The notes under the pieces are model-generated. The model saw only the letters and a program-made list of their open reading frames with translations, had not been told where the DNA came from and made no database searches. From Luteibacter aegosomaticola (GTDB lineage: Bacteria > Pseudomonadota > Gammaproteobacteria > Xanthomonadales > Rhodanobacteraceae): 64,000 nucleotides of DNA. Made by a program: the position numbers and the translations under genes. This document shows, piece after piece, positions 61,001 to 64,000 of this stretch. The stretch covers positions 620,001-684,000 of the forward strand of contig NZ_CP095741.1 in the NCBI RefSeq assembly GCF_023078475.1, in the 5' to 3' direction. Each line of letters begins with the position of its first letter. Position 1 is the first letter of the stretch.

Positions 61001-61293
61001 TTGTCGGCATCGCGTTTGACGTCGATGGCCTTCATCTGTGAAGCGCGCACGCCGGTGACGGTGACACCCGAGAGATCCACGGCATTCTGGGCGCTATCGC
61101 CCTGGGTATCCTGGGCCGTCGTCTTCTTCGTCGCTGCTGGCGGTGGCGAGGTTTGCGTCGTCGTCTGCGACGTCGGTTGCCCGTCCTGCTGCACGTCGAA
61201 GAAGGTGGATGCGGCCGCCGGCGCCGAGGCGACGGCGAGCAGGGTCACCGTGATGGCGAACGACAAGGGATGCTTGCGAAGTGCTTTGGACAT
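58093..61293 (-). CDS. TonB-dependent receptor (glycan-uptake type)
   Basis: A 1066-residue outer-membrane transporter. A signal peptide (1-28, cut near APAAAS) precedes a Thr/Gln/Pro-rich stretch (about 37-70), the plug (LSGVTVTGVRASQMKAIDVK, LPDTTITDSLQRITGVQINR), and a large barrel ending in MFGIRGQW. Long receptors of this type with IPDxx-like plugs serve carbohydrate loci in Xanthomonadales. Its cargo is expected to be the GlcNAc/GlcN/Man-containing glycan handled by the neighbouring GH20 and GH2 enzymes. Confidence 0.93.
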   Translation of the reverse strand: MSKALRKHPLSFAITVTLLAVASAPAAASTFFDVQQDGQPTSQTTTQTSPPPAATKKTTAQDTQGDSAQNAVDLSGVTVTGVRASQMKAIDVKRDADKIQDSITAENIGALPDTTITDSLQRITGVQINRDAGVGTSVDVRGLPQVGTMLNGEVFITADQIDSQQPDFSMLPSTLFHGADVVKSATADETDAGISGAIDLHTYRPWDLPSGFTYSYSANGERGSTTKHTGPEANGLFSYNDNGRWGFLISGDYSDTRRMNSTEGLDQYGVVLNGENAASAGGYNGFLTPWNGAPIPSQIVQNADGSVDVNGDGKSNGVFMGSQNFGINQIITERKRKSGNASFQFDIGNGFSLTTDYFYSQQHEFDRNVGVQFNSTNWQGATYVPLQSQDTGKPALGSYGTPEPGWEGSNIYTTQVYQKWPGDVESYSQMIRKFSQAKNLNMQLDYDDGGPFTATLRGIHDTASQSLQETDVNISDSDGALWPNVLADGVSDDAVPPGTMVYPAELGGNRVFNPTGIPQNTIPITADFRGRYLKIGTPAELAAAFADPNAWTFKTLESSGNYDRKVALNALRFDGKFEFNDGFKLKFGVRNSIRTADNKGYTFETPVYAGMGASDPGGCLVRYVGADVVLNSGTCTAGNDQGYFRAGPLSAISMPKTAAPLADNFKQYNNLLGSGINFWAIDPNAMKDPEAYWKSLYPDTVSVGEPGTTWGVRLKELSGYLQGDFNGTIGDMPYSGNIGVRLIRSKLDVTQHLSGDPGAYGDEPADVGVDITKRSYQDILPSANFALDVTDSVKVRLAYSKNMMPLDLSTWAGGLQLNYSLSETPDGPVFRVANGTSSGNPNLDPWRSTNFGASAEWYINPSSMVSLALFRINVDSFIKNGSVTNCTLPDEDGVVRDHCIVITQPVQGTGNSIKGAEFDYRQGFTFLPGILSKTGMEVNATYAPSNSGEKDLAGKKIPFQDNSTKSGNFILWYQDDRFQARVAYNYRSRRAVMDSVGGITGLEMYEAPQKYIDASISYKFAKQLEVFLNGTNLTNEYQKYYLVFPNQPGHSTFSERMFMFGIRGQW

Positions 61294-61419
61294 GGGCCGT
61301 GACCTCGTGACTGGTGCCTGTCGAAACTGCGGAACCTCGTTTTGCGGGAACGCGTCATACCCGGCCGCGCCCGGTGGCGCTTGCCGTTGTGGTGCAAATG
61401 CAGTTTTTTCCCCGAACTA

Positions 61420-61439
61420 CGGTGCGCCCCTGCGCACCG
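61420..61439. repeat. Hairpin at the end of the GH20 gene
   Basis: CGGTGCGC (61420-61427) pairs with GCGCACCG (61432-61439), 4-base loop, 3 bases past the GH20 stop on the minus strand. No T run; it may stabilise the upstream part of the operon mRNA. The remaining 126 bases to the receptor gene show no clear promoter. Confidence 0.5.
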
Positions 61440-61441
61440 CC

Positions 61442-63796
61442 TTACTTAGAAAACGAAAGCCGTCCCAGCGCCCACTGCCCCTTGCGTGGATCGCCCGTCG
61501 CAAACACGCACAACGCCTGGGCATTAGCCGGTAGCGGCGCGGACAGCGCGCCGTCCAGGGTCACTTGCCCATGCGTTGCCTTAGCGTTGGCGAACGGCAG
61601 CGCCGCGATCAGCGGTCCCTCGCAGCCGTTCGTATGAATTTCGAGCGCATCGCCCGCGCTATGGCCTTTGCGTACGATGGCGCCGCGCCGTTCGTCGCCG
61701 TAACGCCATGCCAGCCGCTCTGCGGTGACGCTGACATGCGTCGCGCCTTGTAGCGCGGCATCGGGCCACTTCCAGCAGGCGTTGCCGATCTCTACCGCGT
61801 AGACCGGGCTATCGCCGTTAGCGGGGCGGGCACCTTGCAAGCGTGAGGGCGGTTCACCCGAGCAGGTCTGCAGGGTGGCGCTGTCGCGGCTCATGAAAGT
61901 GGCATCGTCCACCGTGGTCGCACGGGCGGCAGCGAGCACGCTGCCGTCGGTGGCGAAGGTGGCGGCACGCAGCGTCGTGGCAGCAGGGAGCGTGAGCGGC
62001 TGGGTGTACGTCGGCGAATGGGCGGTGGGTTCGGTCCCATCGGTGGTGATGTGGATCTCGCCCACCTGCGTCTGGTTGGTGATCGTGACCTGGTAGGCGC
62101 CGCCTGCGACCGGTGACAAGGCGAAGGCCGGTGCAAACGCGGTATCGGCGGTCACGATACCGAGCGCGCGATACCGTGCGAGCTGGGCCGGCAGGCGCGC
62201 CGTGAACGCGTTCCAGTCATGGCTTGCCGATGTCGACCAGCCGAGCTCAGCCAGCGCGGCAATGCGCGGGAACGTGGCGTGCTGGGTATGCGCGAAGGTG
62301 AGCATCTGCTCGGCCCAGAGGCCGGCTTGCACACCGACGATATGTTTGGCTTCGTCCGAAGTGGTACCCGGGGGTACGAGGGGGGCGTCATAGGCCTGGC
62401 GTAGCGTCACTTCGGGCGGAGGGCCAGCCCACTCATCCGGGTGGCCGGATTGCCGATGATCGAAGTAGAGGTATTCCTGTGGGGTCATGACCACGTCGTG
62501 GCCCTGCCGCAACGCGGCGAGCGCAATACGCTCGTCGTGATCGCCATGCCACGACATCACCAGCTGCGAACGGGGCAGCGCGACGCCAGCATCGATCTCG
62601 TCATCCCAGCCCACCGGCGTGCGGCCATGGGCGACCAGATAGTCGGCCACCTGCTGCATGAACCAGCCTTGCTGCTGATCCATGTTGGCCAGCTTCAGCG
62701 CCTTCCTCTGCGCGTTGACGGCGGGAGACGCGTTCCACTGCTCCTTATCCGCCTCGTCGCCGCCGTAGGAGACGTAGCGCGACGGGAACAGGCGCATCAC
62801 CTCGTCCATGACATCGTTGACGAAGCGCAGTGTCTTTGCGTTCGGATTCAGTAACCACGGGCTCACGCCCCAGTCGGTCCACACCGCCGGGCGCTTGCCG
62901 GTGACGCCCAGCCACGGATACGCAGCGATGGTGGCCTGCGAGTGCCCGGGGAGATCGATCTCCGGCACGATGTCGACCTGGCGCTCGGCGGCATAGCGCA
63001 CGATGTCGGTGATTTCGGCTTCGGTATAGGCCTTGCAGTAAGGCTTATCGTGGCCGCCCGTTACTTCGCCGTCATTGCCGACCGCTTCCCGGCAGGCGCC
63101 CGTGATGGTGAGGTTGGGGTACTTCGGTACTGGCAGGCGCCAGCCCTGGTCGTCGGTGATGTGCCAGACCAGGACGTTGAGCTTGTCCAGGGACATCCAG
63201 TCGATTAGCTGCTTGATCTCGGCGGCGCTCTGGTAGTGCCGGCTCGAGTCGAGCAACAGCGCGCGCCACGCGAAGCGCGGGTGGTCTTCGATGTTGCCAT
63301 AGGGTACGTGCGCCACGGCGCCGCGAGTCCAGCCCGGCGGCGTGAGGAGCTGCCACGCTGTCACGCTGCCGTAGAACGCGCCACGCGCGGTGCGGGCCGT
63401 CACGACGATGCCGGTCTTGCCAATGGTGATCGCGTAGCCTTCGTCGCCGGTGATGGCCGCGTCGGGACGGATATCGAAGGTGATGGCCGCCGACGTCTCG
63501 TTGTCCGCGGCTTTCCGTAGCACCAGGCCGCGCACACTGGCGAGGCGCTGCACGAAGTTGTCGACCACGGTCGTCATGGCGGCCGAATCCCCGCCATGCA
63601 CCGCGATGGTGGCACCGCTGGCGATATCGAGCGTGCCGGTGTTTGCAGGCTTCGCGACCACTGGCGCAGGCAGGAGGGACCACGCTGGCTTCGCGGCTTC
63701 CGCTGCGCAAGCGCCCAAGGCGAACGCCCCAGCCGCAACGGCTAATCCTGCCTTTGCCAGCCAACGAGCATGCTTCAGCGGCGCACCCTGCTTCAT
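61442..63796 (-). CDS. GH20 beta-N-acetylhexosaminidase
   Basis: A 784-residue exported enzyme that removes terminal beta-linked GlcNAc or GalNAc. The signal region (1-30) ends ALGAC, a possible lipobox that would anchor it to a membrane. An N-terminal GH20b domain is followed by the catalytic barrel with catalytic Asp347-Glu348 in SYGGDEADKEQW, and DIVPEIDLPGH before it. A C-terminal FN3/chitobiase-like part follows. It overlaps the glucokinase stop as ATGA, which fixes the start at 63796. Confidence 0.95.
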   Translation of the reverse strand: MKQGAPLKHARWLAKAGLAVAAGAFALGACAAEAAKPAWSLLPAPVVAKPANTGTLDIASGATIAVHGGDSAAMTTVVDNFVQRLASVRGLVLRKAADNETSAAITFDIRPDAAITGDEGYAITIGKTGIVVTARTARGAFYGSVTAWQLLTPPGWTRGAVAHVPYGNIEDHPRFAWRALLLDSSRHYQSAAEIKQLIDWMSLDKLNVLVWHITDDQGWRLPVPKYPNLTITGACREAVGNDGEVTGGHDKPYCKAYTEAEITDIVRYAAERQVDIVPEIDLPGHSQATIAAYPWLGVTGKRPAVWTDWGVSPWLLNPNAKTLRFVNDVMDEVMRLFPSRYVSYGGDEADKEQWNASPAVNAQRKALKLANMDQQQGWFMQQVADYLVAHGRTPVGWDDEIDAGVALPRSQLVMSWHGDHDERIALAALRQGHDVVMTPQEYLYFDHRQSGHPDEWAGPPPEVTLRQAYDAPLVPPGTTSDEAKHIVGVQAGLWAEQMLTFAHTQHATFPRIAALAELGWSTSASHDWNAFTARLPAQLARYRALGIVTADTAFAPAFALSPVAGGAYQVTITNQTQVGEIHITTDGTEPTAHSPTYTQPLTLPAATTLRAATFATDGSVLAAARATTVDDATFMSRDSATLQTCSGEPPSRLQGARPANGDSPVYAVEIGNACWKWPDAALQGATHVSVTAERLAWRYGDERRGAIVRKGHSAGDALEIHTNGCEGPLIAALPFANAKATHGQVTLDGALSAPLPANAQALCVFATGDPRKGQWALGRLSFSK

Positions 63797-64000
63797 GCGG
63801 CGGCCCCCTCGGGCATGGCTGCGCCATTCGCGGCGCGCTGATACATGTACCAGCGAGCGGCACCCTGTACGCCATGACAACCGTGTTCGGTGACCCACAC
63901 CGGCACCTGCGCCAACATGGCTCGCACGCTACGCCCGTGCAGGAAGCGCTCTTCGAATGCGCTGCCTTTCAGCAGATCGAAAATGGACGACAGGAAACCC
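63793..64000 (-). CDS. glk: Glucokinase-family sugar kinase, C-terminal part only
   Basis: The frame enters from the right edge and ends with TGA overlapping the GH20 start. The visible 68 residues contain FLSSIFDLLKGSAFEERFLH, a VWVTEHGCHGVQGAARWYMY-like end and a short Ala-rich tail, matching the C-terminus of proteobacterial glucokinases (PF02685 type). In this operon it would phosphorylate the released sugar, possibly GlcNAc (NagK role) rather than glucose. The ATP- and sugar-binding parts lie outside the window. Confidence 0.85.
   Translation of the reverse strand, partial: GFLSSIFDLLKGSAFEERFLHGRSVRAMLAQVPVWVTEHGCHGVQGAARWYMYQRAANGAAMPEGAAA

Noticed and set aside
61294..61441. A LacI operator upstream of the TonB receptor
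   Set aside because: No convincing palindrome with central CG was found; the only hairpin lies at the GH20 end.
1..64000. CRISPR arrays, rRNA genes, complete transposons or integrases
   Set aside because: Looked for on both strands; no regularly spaced direct repeats, rRNA signatures or recombinase motifs were seen.

Overview
The window is high-GC DNA with dense, mostly tandem genes. It fits a gammaproteobacterium of the Xanthomonadales, most likely Rhodanobacteraceae (Luteibacter/Dyella-like). That placement is inferred from the order trpG-trpD-trpC / Clp-type CRP regulator / speD (SpeD and Clp strongly resemble the Xanthomonas proteins), from the hemD-hemX-hemY order, from TonB receptor/LacI/glycosidase utilisation loci, and from dispersed intergenic palindromes. 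No integrase, transposase, CRISPR array or rRNA was seen.

Layout. 1-9.7 kb is a core block: trpGDC with a HAD phosphatase, a MarR-GNAT fusion, clp, speD, coq7, rplM-rpsI, tRNA-Gln(CTG), a TfoX-N protein and two small genes. 9.7-15.9 kb holds a beta-carbonic anhydrase with an XRE regulator, an acyltransferase and a possible defence pair (NYN-domain protein plus a single-chain nuclease/N6-adenine methylase). 15.9-22.7 kb is sugar metabolism: PQQ glucose dehydrogenase with an OprB porin, a divergent LysR regulator and a secreted GH13 glucosidase. 22.6-27.1 kb is the least explained region: a winged-helix regulator, a LuxR regulator whose receiver lacks the phospho-acceptor Asp, then a compact run of small genes (15-codon leader ORF, two DUF2589 proteins, two orphan proteins, a secreted protein and two small membrane proteins). 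27.3-33.8 kb has a secreted protein, an orphan MASE1 sensor, an HvfC-type protein, an APH-fold kinase and a thiamine uptake operon (TPP riboswitch, TonB receptor, PnuT). 34.0-34.7 kb is an Abi/HEPN gene behind a potential structured RNA. 34.8-51.5 kb is mostly housekeeping: rlmI, srkA, thioesterases, a ferredoxin-reductase, a rhodanese-like protein lacking its Cys, hemDXY, HscC with two J-like partners, and uvrD. 51.48-52.14 kb is the only long stretch without genes; a 512-bp imperfect palindrome built of two inverted hairpin modules fills most of it. 52.1-64.0 kb is a carbohydrate-utilisation operon on the minus strand: glucokinase (cut by the window edge), GH20 hexosaminidase, TonB receptor, APC permease, GH2 exo-glucosaminidase/mannosidase, LacI regulator, sulfotransferase.

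How the genes work together. The last operon reads as outer-membrane capture, trimming of beta-linked GlcNAc/GlcN/Man-containing glycans, import and phosphorylation of the sugar, under LacI control. The gcd-oprB pair couples sugar entry with periplasmic glucose oxidation. The best candidates for undescribed biology are the DUF2589 cluster, the Abi gene with its upstream RNA, the NYN/methylase pair and the palindromic element at 51.6-52.1 kb.
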